NCBI GenBank assembly: GCA_031310005.1
Contig: CM062381.1
Coordinates: forward strand, 3,596,001-3,660,000
DNA: 64,000 nucleotides
Origin: Dactylellina haptotyla
Taxonomy: Eukaryota; Ascomycota; Orbiliomycetes; Orbiliales; Orbiliaceae
Reading direction: 5' to 3'
Below are positions 10,536 to 21,892 of the stretch, in pieces (the first letter of the stretch is position 1; each line of letters starts with the position of its first letter). The translations under genes were made by a program, and so were the position numbers. The notes below the pieces were generated by a model. The model did no database searches and was not told the DNA's origin. It saw nothing but the letters and a program-made list of their open reading frames with translations.

Positions 10536-13500
10536 TTTGTAGATAGAGATATGTGGATAGAAGAGGCTTCTGGGTTTGGATTCAGAAATTATAGCTTATA
10601 GCTCTGTCTTGATCAAATCGTATTCAAGGCTTGCTGTCTAGGGATGGTTCTGATCAGATATCAGTGAATTCGAAGGTGAATCACTCGATTTATATAATTA
10701 TATAGAATTCTAACTGCAATCATGCTGAAGGAAAGCTGATCTGGCGCCGGCCAGCGGACCTATTTCTCCCGATAAAATATTTTATTTACGTTGATAGATA
10801 TTTCAAATTATGGCACGAGAGATTTTTTCTTCATCGGACGAAGCCGCGAGGAGCGCGCGATCTCGAAAGCAAAACGGAGTGTTGTGTCTCCGAGATAAAA
10901 TTGTGTTGTAAACGTTGTGATGCTCTTTTCGAAGCTCCGACAGTATACAGGCTGATCTCGAAGCGAACAAAGCGCACGCACAGGCGAGGGCCAAACCCAT
11001 GCCGAGAGGGACGTGGCCGTGGAACTTGCTACTGCATTGCATTTCCATGATATATCGCCAAGATCTCGACTAGTATCTTGTTAAAACGTATCTGCAGAAT
11101 GCCACCGTTAGTATATAGCGAGACTGCGAGTTCCCTAGCTATAAAACCCCAAGTGCATTATGGGACAGAGCTCCGGCAAAATCGATACAAGTAGGGGTTT
11201 GTTTGATCACTGTTCAGAGGCCGAAGTCTGTAAGTAAAGTATTGATCTAAATAAACTTTGCACGTGGGCACGATGCCATTGATTGAAAGATTAGTTATCA
11301 GAATTTTTCCCTACAAGGCTTTATAATGATCCTGTATGTGGGCGATGACGTTGAGGAACTTATTGATGCCATAGTTAACTTTTTTGGTTTGGAATTGGAC
11401 ATCGCACCAGTTTTTCAACTAGCTACCGCGCGCGTTTAAAAAAAATATTATGCATGCATCGAAGTCTAAGATAGTTCCTAAGAAATTCTGCAATTGTGGA
11501 AACCGACGCCGAACCCTGCGCCGAATAGATATATCTCAAGCCACCTATAGACTTCACTGAGCCATTTTTCGATTACTCAACCAGGGTCCATATGGGAGCC
11601 GGAAACGTAACCCGTAGCTATCATGAGCTCTCAAGCGAAGGTTTAGGCGAAGGCTAAAAAACGTATAAGAGTTCGTCAAAATCAGCATTGCAATTGGTAG
11701 AGAATAATAGCACCTTACATGAAGTTCAACCGTAGTTTCTCGATAGGGTCAAAGCGGAGATTCTCCGGTCATTGTTTATTTGGCCCACCACTCATTCCCC
11801 TGCAGAACGAATCGGCAATGCATAAACATGCATGTACGCTCGCTTGTCCGCAGATTGACAGTGCCGTTCCGAGCCGTTCATGTCCAGTAATCGGTAAGTG
11901 TGTGGTCGGAAGAACTCAAGGTTGTTCCGGCGCCACTGCCGTCTATTTAGACTGGCCCCTGCTACTGGTTCGCACTCTCATACTGAAGCTAGCGTAGATA
12001 GAAAGTCCCGGGCATTCCTATTAGGAAATCTTTCTATACTGACCAGGCTAAAGAAGCTATCATTACTAGGTAGAGACTGCTGCCAGATGAATAACCTCTC
12101 AGCAGGAGAGTATATCATACCGTCGGTATCTGTGATGTAAGAAATAATTCACTCGAAAACTATAACAACCTTAAAAAGACTGATGATAGTCATTTCTGCT
12201 GCAATAAAAATGGAGGGAGGCTTGATAGCTACCCATAAACAGGGTTCACTTTGTTGACAACGTGACTGGGCTATAGCGAAACTGCTATAATGGCATATAG
12301 CTAGGATATACAACGTTTGTGATCCGTGCGCCCATTTTATACACCCAGCTTTAAAATGAGACATATAGCTCCTCACTCTATAGTACTAAGTGTGCAAGCT
12401 CATATACATCGCTCTTATGATGCCAGCGTAATGGAAATTTTGCTAGGTTGGATGGTCGTGCACGTGGATTCATCTACCACGGAGGGCTTATTGTTAGTAA
12501 GCAATCCTGTAATTGATACTGGCATAGAAAACTCGGTACTAATAAGCATGGAGCTTACATCATTTGCATGGGTACTGGCCACTGGTAGCGGTCTTGGGCT
12601 CATGACATTCCATAGCAGGCCATCCTTACAAATGCTAGCACAGCAAAATGAGCAATAATGTGTTGCTATTGTCTTGATGGCCAGCAGCAGTCTACCGACC
12701 GCGTTTTCAGTTCGCGGTGACAAACAAAACTTTCTACTCGACAGTAGTCGAAAAATAGCACAGGAATCTAGTCTGGACTCGGGATTGCTTAGTAAGTACC
12801 AAAACTATATATTGAATTAACTGTTATTTTCGAACTTTATTCTAACGTAACCCAGAGGAATCGATCCAAATTTGCATGAGAAGGACCCTTCTGTTAAATT
12901 TAGATGGTCCCATCGCGTTAGCCGGCTGTGGAACATTCTAAGCTAAGCTTCCCCATATCCTGTATTGCGAGCAGAATTTTGAGCAAGACACAGGACGGCA
13001 CAGATATTAAATACATTGGATGGATTGCATCGATTGAGGTCTCTTCAGAATACTTTACCCAGTCCCGAAATCGGCTTATTCGCTTGAATTGCTGTAGTTC
13101 TAGGCCCAAAATTTAAACCAAGTTAACTTCGGTATCGATAAGACTGGCACTTAAGCGGGCTCGGAACAACAGGCTGTCCCGCACATCCTTCCCCTGTCCG
13201 GTCTTCGTCTCGAGGCTCAACACCTTCCCCACAGAACCCTTCACCCAATTACATAGTCTCGACGCCATTTCAAGCGGCGACCTGACCAAAAAAAGGTCAA
13301 CCGGCTCGATACCCTTCACTCCATCCGGAGAAACTGCGGGGAGATAGCGATACCTCTGAAGCTAACGTTGATCATACGATCACATTCATTTCTCGCTCTA
13401 TCGCCATAAATATATATATATAGCTCTCATTTGGCATTCGGCTTTTCGCCATAAGATTCTCGAGGGAGCTCCAAAAATCCGCAAAGCAGACCCGCAAGTC

Positions 13501-13744
13501 CAAAACGCCCCGTGCCGGAACTCTGCCACCAAATTGGCATACCTATATCGTGATTTCGAAGGTCCCCAAATACGAGAATCCTTCGATCAATTGATTGCGA
13601 GATCTCCTGTGATTGACCGCTCCTAGCTAGAAACTAAACCTCATTGGTCAATCCCTCTCCAGATCCCTCACGGCGATTGCCCGCCTCTCCACATACATAG
13701 ATTGAGCTCTCCCTCGCACGAAATTATTCGAACAGGTCGCCACA
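10536..13744. other. Long gene-poor region (3.2 kb)
   Basis: Only short frames on both strands, none with signal peptide, domain or convincing splice structure. I saw no terminal inverted repeats, tRNA or clear tandem repeats. It may hold decayed sequence, promoters or a non-coding RNA; the last 300 bp are the promoter of the SDR gene. Confidence 0.5.
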
Positions 13745-15055
13745 ATGTCCTTGCTGCTCCCGCGCATCTTAAAACCCCGTCTTCTCCCTTCCCCTCGGAT
13801 TTCTAGGCTCGCCTCCACTTCCAGATTATTCTCTCCAGCTCAAACAAGAGTATTCACCATGTCTAGCTCCCAGAGTCTTATAAAGCCCCCCGTAACGTCC
13901 GAGGCGCCATACAGCGATGTTGCAGGCGCGGCTACTCGCATTGACCCGGATATAACTCACCGTCACCCTACTAAAGTTCCAGAGGATGCCCCGGCGCATG
14001 TACCCTGTCATCATAAGCGGACGTTGCCAATCTTCAGTCTGGAAGGGAAGACATGCGTCGTTACCGGCGGCGCTAGGGGGTAAGTGCAATCTCTCCCCTC
14101 AAGTATCTCGTTTTACATCATTATATCACTATTCTGAAATATCTATTCTATGCTTATTTAAAATGAAAAAATCCGTAATAACCCGGCGTCATAACTATAG
14201 ATTGGGCTATGTAATGGCCCAAGCATTCGTCGAGTCTGGCGCTAATCTGGCCATTGTCGACCTCAACGGCGACGAAGCCGCCAAATCCGCAAAAACGATC
14301 CTCGATACCTTCGTCTCCACGAACCCAGACTCCCCGAAGCCCACAATCACCTCACACACCTGCGACGTATCCAATCCGGAATCGGTAACCACTACCTTCC
14401 AAGATATCACGTCCAAACACAAGAATGGCGTCGACGTCCTCGTCACATCTGCAGGGTTCACTGAAAACTTCAAAGCAGAGGAATACCCGCACAATAGAAT
14501 GCAAAAGCTATGGGGCGTAAACGTCGACGGCACCTACTTTTGTTCGACGGAAGTCGCAAAGGAGTGGATTAAATCTGGCAAGAAGGGCGGCAGTATCATC
14601 ATGGTGGGCAGTATGAGTGGTGTAGCGGTTAACGTACCGCAGCCGCAAGCTCCGTACAACGCTAGTAAAGCTGCCGTGAGGCAATTGGCGGCTAGCTTTG
14701 CGATCGAGTGGGCCCCGCATGGGATTAGAGTCAACTGCATCAGTCCGGGTTATATGATGACCGCGTTAACGAAGAAGGTGAGCTACTCTGGAAATTTAAA
14801 TAGTAACTTAAGCCGATTGGTGATGAATTAGATTATCGATGAGCAACCGGATCTGTATAACAACTGGGTTTCGAGGATTCCAGCCGGAAGAATGGGTAAT
14901 CCAGTTGATTTGATGGGCGCGGTTGTATATCTCGCCAGTGATGCTAGTTCTTATACTACAGGTAAGAACCAATTAATGCGTTTTGTATGACCTCATGCTA
15001 ACAATACTCTATAGGTGCTGATATCCGTATTGACGGTGGGTATACAGTCATCTAA
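13745..15055 (+). CDS. Short-chain dehydrogenase, D-arabinitol/sorbitol dehydrogenase-like, 360 aa, four exons
   Basis: Exons: 13745-14079, 14201-14777, 14832-14961, 15015-15055; phases agree and the length is a multiple of three. The first about 38 residues are rich in Arg, Ser and Leu without acids and look like a mitochondrial presequence; a second Met at residue 39 ('MSSSQSL') could give a cytosolic form. The Rossmann motif 'TGGARGLG' is completed across the first splice. Catalytic residues are visible as 'VGSMSG' and 'YNASK' (Tyr about 264, Lys about 268), then the 'PGY' and 'DASSYTTG' blocks typical of the classical SDR group. Best match by eye is the NAD(P)-dependent D-arabinitol 2-dehydrogenase/Sou2 group acting on polyols and ketoses. 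The exact substrate is inferred. Confidence 0.88.
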
Positions 15056-15682
15056 ATTAGTCTTAGTTAGACGCGGCAGTCCACTCTGTAGATGTTAGCT
15101 GTCGTTAAATCTGAGAATTGTTCCTAGAGAAGCTCGCTAGAGAAAAGTTGGTGAAGGTCTATAATGTACAGCTATGTACAAACTCGATTTCGTAGCGAGT
15201 AATGGCGTAATTATAATACAATAATTCGATATATTGGACTAACAGGGCCATTGGCCAGTCAATTGCATATCTTGTGCGATATTCCCTTAGTGTGTCAAAC
15301 CGTGTAAACCAATCCAATGGGTCAACTAGCACCAACTAGAAATTCAAATGGTATCGCTAGTTGAGAATCAATCTTTCTTGTCTTCTTCGTTCCCACTTGC
15401 TCCGGGCATTGGAGGTAACGCCGGCCGGCCACCATACAACTGTGGGACGCTTTCCTGGTTGGAATGTAACTCCTGTGTCGTTCCGAGCGGCTGTACCGGA
15501 TATTCGTCAATACGATAATTCTCTTCGTAGTATCGGGTATACGACTAACATTATTTCCCTATTTCCCAGAAGAAGTTAGCTCTATATATTTTCAAAAAAC
15601 TATCATCCCGCATAAAGAATTGGCGTACTCTAAATCGATATCTCATGTCGATATTTCGTCTCCTATAATCCAAGGACCCTAG
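15056..15682. other. Intergenic between convergent genes
   Basis: AT-rich 3' flanks of the SDR gene and the COA5 gene. Short frames only; no supported feature. Confidence 0.5.
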
Positions 15683-15989
15683 TTAACACTCCCCTCCATT
15701 CTTCTGCACCCACACCCCCGGATCTTGATCAGAATCGTAATAAAAACTCAACTTGCATTCACCATAGGCATGTAACAGCTGCTGGCACTGCAGGGGCAGC
15801 GTGTCCTTCAGCGGCATCCGAATACAGTCCCCGGGTGTATTGCCATGCTTCGCGATACAGTCCGACGAGCGGAGGCACTCGACAACCGCCGCGCCTACAT
15901 AGGTACACAATGATAGCGCGTTAACATATATGCAGCCGGGATCCGGGATCAATTGGCGACTTACGAAGTTCTTTACAGGAGGCGGGCAT
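15683..15989 (-). CDS. PET191: Cytochrome c oxidase assembly factor COA5/PET191, 78 aa, two exons
   Basis: Exon 1 is 15989-15965 ('MPASCKEL' plus one base), a 70-bp intron with GTAAGT and TAG follows, and exon 2 is 15894-15683. The spliced protein begins 'MPASCKELRAAVVECL', the hallmark start of PET191/COA5. Twin Cys-x9-Cys motifs are visible (C5/C15 and the pair in 'QCQQLLHAYGEC'), with further Cys at 'SSDC' and 'GDC'. Such proteins are oxidised by the Mia40 relay in the mitochondrial intermembrane space and are needed to assemble complex IV. The length is close to the family norm. The C-terminus is slightly divergent and ends in Cys. Confidence 0.93.
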
Positions 15990-16932
15990 TGTTCGTTGTG
16001 ATGGTTGAAAGAAGCTTAGCAGAAGCAAAACAGAAATGATCGAAATGGCAGCTCGACAACACAAAACATCACGCCACTGAAAGCCACTCAAATCTTCAAG
16101 AGCGAACTCATGCGAATATGTGGCTGCGTATGAAGCCAAAACGACCCTCACAGGGATTGCACTAAAATATAAGAATAACAATACGATACTACTACAATCA
16201 GCCAGAAATTTTAATAATAATGAAGATTCTATAGAGAAGGATTGCAAAAGGATCCGGGAGGCAGCGGGGAGAGCGATGACAGGTCGTGGCTGTGCTTCGC
16301 CCACAGCTCGGTTATTTCAACGGCGGACCGACCGAGATTCGCCACCCCGTTGGAGCTACAGTTGTTATTCGCGGAGGTTAACCTGCAGGTCTCACCTGAA
16401 GGTCTCTTTTTGTTGGCCGTTTGAAGTTACAGCGGAAGAAAGATGAGGGAGGATATAGAAACGAATCCTGCAGTAGGCATAAAATGACTCTGCTATACAA
16501 CTATCGTCGCACGTATATTCGTCACCGAATATGTGGAAGAAACTGTACAGCTATTTTTTCGGGAATTAGTGAGCTGTAGCTATAGGCTGACTTCGAGGCT
16601 GGGATTTGGACGCCAACAGCGAGCTGTGGAGCTGGTCAACTTTGTGGGACGCGTCGCAACAGCCTTTCGTAGATACCAGGCATAAGTTTCTCAAGCCATA
16701 TGGACAATCTATTTATTATGCCTACACCTCCGATTCTTCCGGTTATGTCGTCGAAATTGCTAGTTTCTAAGGCAATCCCCTACGCCAACACAATCTAAAA
16801 TTCGGAGAAACTACCTTTACTAATAGCAATTGTTTTACTTTATTTTATTTTATCTCTTACTGGCTAATTTTCGTTTATATTTTCTTGATAATAATAGTAG
16901 TAATTCAAATCAGATTTCTTATATATATCGCA
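15990..16932. other. Divergent promoter region
   Basis: About 0.94 kb lies between the divergent COA5 and CHAT genes. Overlapping short frames on both strands have no motif. The part next to the CHAT gene is very T-rich (16830-16870), typical of fungal promoters or 5' leaders. Confidence 0.5.
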
Positions 16933-19900
16933 ATGATGCTGGATTGGGGAAACATGCTAGCTGGAGTTGGATTCAGAGTCGAACAGGATATGATCGATTT
17001 GATAGATTCGGTGGAAGACGAGGACTTTGAAAACTTCCTGGATTTGCACAGCGAACCTTCAAACGATGCAGAAATCGAACTTTTCCTATACATTTGTTTC
17101 AAGATATCGCACAGATTTAACGACTTAGAGTATTTGGACCGCGCCAGAGACCACGCCGAGGGTTGGTTGGCGATTACCCCAGATGGTCATCCGGACCAAG
17201 CTCGACGCGCCTCCCTCCACCACTTTCTGTCGTCCATGTCGACAATGATGCCAATGCTGTCTCGAACACTTAAAGGAAAAGGAAAAGGGAATAAGCACAC
17301 AGGGTAATCTTGATTCTAATTTCGATTTTCACCCTTTTTTGGCAGCAACATTGGAGGATACTAATTCTGATCGCTTTGGAATAGATCGGATGAATCACAC
17401 GGTCGAGTATACGAGTTAGATTCTGATGATAACGACAAAGAGGAGAGGCCTTTTGGTCTTCCGCCAATAATTACGAATCCCCGAGAAATTGCCTTGTGGA
17501 CGGAAAATCTGGATCTTGAAAAAAAATATACCGAAACTGGGAATTTGCCGGATCTGAACAAGGCAATTGATATTGTAAATCACGCCATCGAGTCCTTCCC
17601 AACCGAATATCCGACTCTGGAACTGTGGCTTGGGCAGCTCGGGAGACTATTAGCATTCAAGTTTGGAAGAACGCAAGAAATATCGGATATAACCAAAGCG
17701 ATAGACTCGACGAGAAAAGCCATAGATTTAACAGATTTCGACGATTCCAACAGGTGCCGACGTCTAGGTGCTCTTGCCTTCCAGTTAAATCTACGCTTCA
17801 AAAAAGACCACAACATAGATGACAATAGTGCAGCCTTAGATGCTGCAAATGAAGCGGTCTCAACTGCAAGGTCCGATAAAGAAATTTTAACATGGCTGTT
17901 ATATACGTTGGGAGAAGTTAAGCTATCGCGCTTCGACATATCCGAATCATTGGAAGATTTTGCCGCCGCGATTGAATACACCAAACAAGCTGTGGTTTTA
18001 ACGCCACTGACAAGTCCTATGAGACGCGAACGTGGCCGTCGACTGAAAGAAATGTTTCAGAGAAGCCGTACTCCAGATCCAGAAAATATCGAAGATGTTA
18101 ACCGTATGATCCACATTACAGAACTGGCGCTTGAAACCTACGAGCTCTGGGATGGCAGGAAGGATGCTATAGTGCATACTCTAGCCGAACGATTGATTGA
18201 TCGGTTCGATATTACGTCGACATCTAAGGATTTTATTCGTCTGCTCGAAATCGCCGAGATCGCTAAAAATTTCGACTATTCCAAGGATGGAGAATTTTCC
18301 GGTGCTGTAATCGGAATTCGAAACTATCTTCAGGTAGTACTTGACGATCCTACCAAAATGGAAGGCGAAAACAAAGATATTCTACATGAAAGAGTTTCTA
18401 ACCTCATATTGGCCAAGGATGATACATTATATCCAACAGCGAGAAGCCAGCGAAACAAGTTGATTTATTGGTATATGGAGCGACAACTACGAGTTCGTTC
18501 AGCAAACAAAAGATCCTCGAAATTAATAAAGCTTATCCAGCACATAATTGATTTATGCCAGGAGGGTTTGGAGTCAGATGATCTTGATATTGATAATACT
18601 GTCTTTTACGTCATGAACTTAGGAACATCTTATCACGAGAAGTATCTTCAGACTGAAGACCCAGATGCTTTACGGTCTGGGATAGAATATCTGGAAACAG
18701 CGATAAACTTAGCCCCCCCTGGATATCGTGGAACCTCCGGTGTTGTTTTGAACTTGCTTAGTAGCTATGTTTCTCGGTTTCAATACCAAAAAGATATATC
18801 CGACCTTGATTCCGCTATTGTTTTGGTCGACAACCATTCTGAAAAGATGACTGAGGCTTGGATGAAACGGAGGTTGAAGGCAAGTCTCTTCAACATTTTT
18901 TCAACACGCTTTCAAATAACAGAGTCGATGGGGGATCTTCTGGAAATCATTCGAGTCGCAAAAGATTACCTTGATACTGAGGCTCAAACCGAAGAGTGGT
19001 ATTCAGTGCTGGGAGAATATGCGGGTTTTAGCGGGTTACTCTCGTCTCGGACTGGCGAAATTAAACACATCGATTTAGCGATAGAGAAGCTTAGGGGAGC
19101 TCTGAAAGGCATTTACAACTCCGATGCCCGGGCGAAGTTTTTAAACAACCTAGGAGAGTTATACAGAAATCGGTACAGTCGATTTGGGAACGCTGAGGAT
19201 CTTGAGAGGGCTTTGGAAGCTCACTCCCAGGCCGGAGAGGTAGCCACGGGCTCTAGTATTGATCTTCACGCAACTGGCTCACATATTGGTTTTGCGAATT
19301 CTTTGGCTCAGAAATTCGCAAGTACTTTTGATATGAAGTATCTGAACAGAGCTATAGAAGTGGCACAACAAGGTGTAAAGGAACTCCCGCCTGGCCATCA
19401 TGCCATGAGTTTTCATTTATCCATGGTTGGGAATCTTTACGACCTGAGAGCCTTTGTACTCGGAGGAATTCGGAGCGAGCAAGGGCAGAGAGATCTCCAG
19501 AAAGCTGCCTCTACTTATAGGGCAGCTTTGAGGTGTCCTACGGCGTCTGCGATAAATAAATTTACAGCGATGAAGGGCTTATCGACCGTTCTGGAGATGC
19601 AAAGTCAATGGAGAGAGGCAGCAGCAATCCACCGGGACATTCTTAAACTTGTTAGTATTCTCAGTCCGAGATCAATGAGCAACTCGGATAAACAGCATAT
19701 ACTTGCTAAATTTTCCCGTATTGGTACCTCAACGGCAGCCCAGATGTTGCAAGCTGGCGAAGAGCCTTTCGAAGCTCTGAGGCAACTTGAGCTTGGTCGT
19801 GGTGTTATATCATCTTTAACCTCGGAAATGAGGATTGACATATCAGAGCTCAAAACGAAGCACCCGGAACTTGCAAAGAGATTCGAGTCTCTTCAAGGAA

Positions 19901-21789
19901 GCCTAGACGGCGAATTAAGATCTGAAGCCGAGACTTACTCATTTTCGATCCAAACCACAGCACTTAATGAGTCTAAAAAAAGGAATTATCGAGATGCAGA
20001 GATAAAATTTGATCTGCTGATTGATGAAATCAGACAAAAGAAAGGATTCGAGAACTTTTTGGAGCCCCTCACGAAGGACCAACTCATGGCGGCTGCAAAT
20101 CCAGATCCGATAGTGGTTATAAACATCGATGGCCTCCGATCAGACGCTTTCATTGTCGAATCGGATCAAATTAGGTCAATAAGTCTTGATGTTACTCCAA
20201 TGGTACTTGGGCACCAGTCTAGAAAGCTGAGAGACACTGATGGAGAAGAAGCATGGGGTGCTCTAGAATGGCTCTGGGAAAAAATAACATGCCCAATACT
20301 AGAGGAGTTAGGCATTAATGGACCGCCGGACCCAGAAAACGGAAATTTGCCGAGGATCTGGTGGGTTCCAACAGGAGAGCTCTGTCAGGTACCGATTCAT
20401 GCCTCCGGGAAGCATATACATGGCTCAGATGAGAGCGTATTAGACAGGGTGGTTTCTTCGTACGCCTTATCCGTTCGATCCTTGATCTACGGACGCAACA
20501 ATAATGCCAGCCCGCCAGTTTTACAGCAGCCAGAGGAAATGGGCGAAGCTCTCCTAGTTTCGATGGCGGAGACCAGTGAAAGACCCTTTCTGCATTATGC
20601 TAGCGCCGAAGTGGAAGCTTTAGAAGATTTGTGCAACTCGCTCGATCTCAAACCTGTGAAGCCTCAGAAGACCCGCGACGATATTCTCAAACATCTAGCG
20701 ACCTGTAAGGTGTTCCATTTCGCCGGCCATGGCGATTACGACCCAGTTGATCCTTCGAGGAGTGTGTTGTTGGTAGAAGATTGGCAGACCGCTCCTTTGA
20801 CCGTGGCGGATTTTTGGAAGCACAATCTAAGGGCACATCCTCCTTTTCTGGCATATTTATCCGCCTGTTCCACGGGAGCAACGTCACAAAATTTTAGCAA
20901 CGAAGGCATCAATATTATCAGCGCCTGCCAACTTGCTGGCTTCAGGCACGTCATTGGAACCCAATGGGAAGTGAACGATGCATATTGCGTCAAAGTTGCT
21001 CAAAGGTTCTACAAAGGGTTTCAAGGAATCGGATTTTCGGATTCAACAGTGGCATTGAGCTTACATCACGCGATAAAGTCTCTCCGAGACCAATGGGTTC
21101 AAACGAATAGACAAAAAGAATCCCAGATCCGTCAAACTCAACATCATACGGGGATAGACATAGAGGCCGTTTTATCGGTCAAGTCAATGCAATCTTCCCT
21201 AAGCTCCGATCCTTTAGCTGCAGTGAAAGCTAATTTTGTTCGTTCAGGCGTGGAACATATGATCCAAACATATGGACTTGTGAAGTACGGCGGAGATGGA
21301 GATAGCCGTATCTTAGACTATACAGGGTTTCGTCGCAAGGATGAAGACCCCAAAATGCGAGATAATAGGAAGAAAATGATGGAAGATTTAAGAGATATGA
21401 CACCCAGCTTAGATATTAAGGAGGATTACGCCAGAACCGACCTTGAATCTGAATTCGACCTTGAATCAGAGCTCGACCGAGCTCTAAATCTTGATTTATT
21501 GCTGCGGTCAAGCAATAAAGGAAACATAGCGATGCAGCTTGAATTGCTGAACATTTTAAACCGAATGCGATCACGTTTAGGAATGGGTGAACCAGATCGC
21601 GCCATGGAGTCAGGGTCCCCCCTCCCTCAAGGTTTTGATATTAAAGCAGGGCTAAGTGGGGAAGGAGACATAGAAACGCGGGAAGGAGACACAGAAACGC
21701 GAGGCGATAGAAATCTAGTCAAATCTCGCAAAAAGCGGCAGAAAAGCTCTGGGCTTCATTGGGTTCCATTCGTTCATTACGGTGTTTAA
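16933..21789 (+). CDS. TPR-CHAT protein (caspase-clan protease), 1591 aa, two exons
   Basis: Exon 1 is 16933-17303, an 81-bp intron follows, exon 2 is 17385-21789; the phase 2 join gives 'GSDESHG'. The start is ATG-ATG at 16933. Residues about 120-900 are helical, TPR-like repeats with recurring 'D..KAI....A' patterns ('SDITKAIDSTRKAIDL', 'LDSAIVLVDN', 'IDLAIEKLRGAL'). The CHAT domain spans about 1000-1320 with the conserved His in 'HFAGHG' (about H1239) and Cys in 'LSACSTGA' (about C1285), plus 'HVIGTQWEVND'. CHAT proteases belong to the caspase/separase clan; in bacteria TPR-CHAT proteins act in immunity. A charged tail of roughly 200-250 residues follows, with internal repeats and a basic cluster. 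The gene converges on a caspase-like gene. The catalytic dyad is intact; the substrate is unknown. Confidence 0.9.
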
Positions 21790-21825
21790 GCTGAAATCGC
21801 TATCAAATTTTGTATTAATTTCCAT

Positions 21826-21849
21826 CATAGATTATAATAATAATCTATG
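21826..21849. terminator. Perfect 10-bp inverted repeat between convergent protease genes
   Basis: CATAGATTAT, a 4-base AATA loop, then ATAATCTATG. The arms are exactly complementary. It lies 37 bp after the CHAT stop codon and 44 bp before the caspase-like stop codon. It could mark 3' end formation for both transcripts or be a chance AT-rich palindrome. The function is inferred from position only. Confidence 0.5.
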
Positions 21850-21892
21850 CATTTAGCTACATCAAAAAAAAAGCATTGTTGAACTTAAACCC

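Noticed and set aside
10803-12723. Several 70-110 codon frames in the gene-poor region
   Set aside because: No domains, opposite-strand overlaps and no supporting splice signals; not reported as genes.
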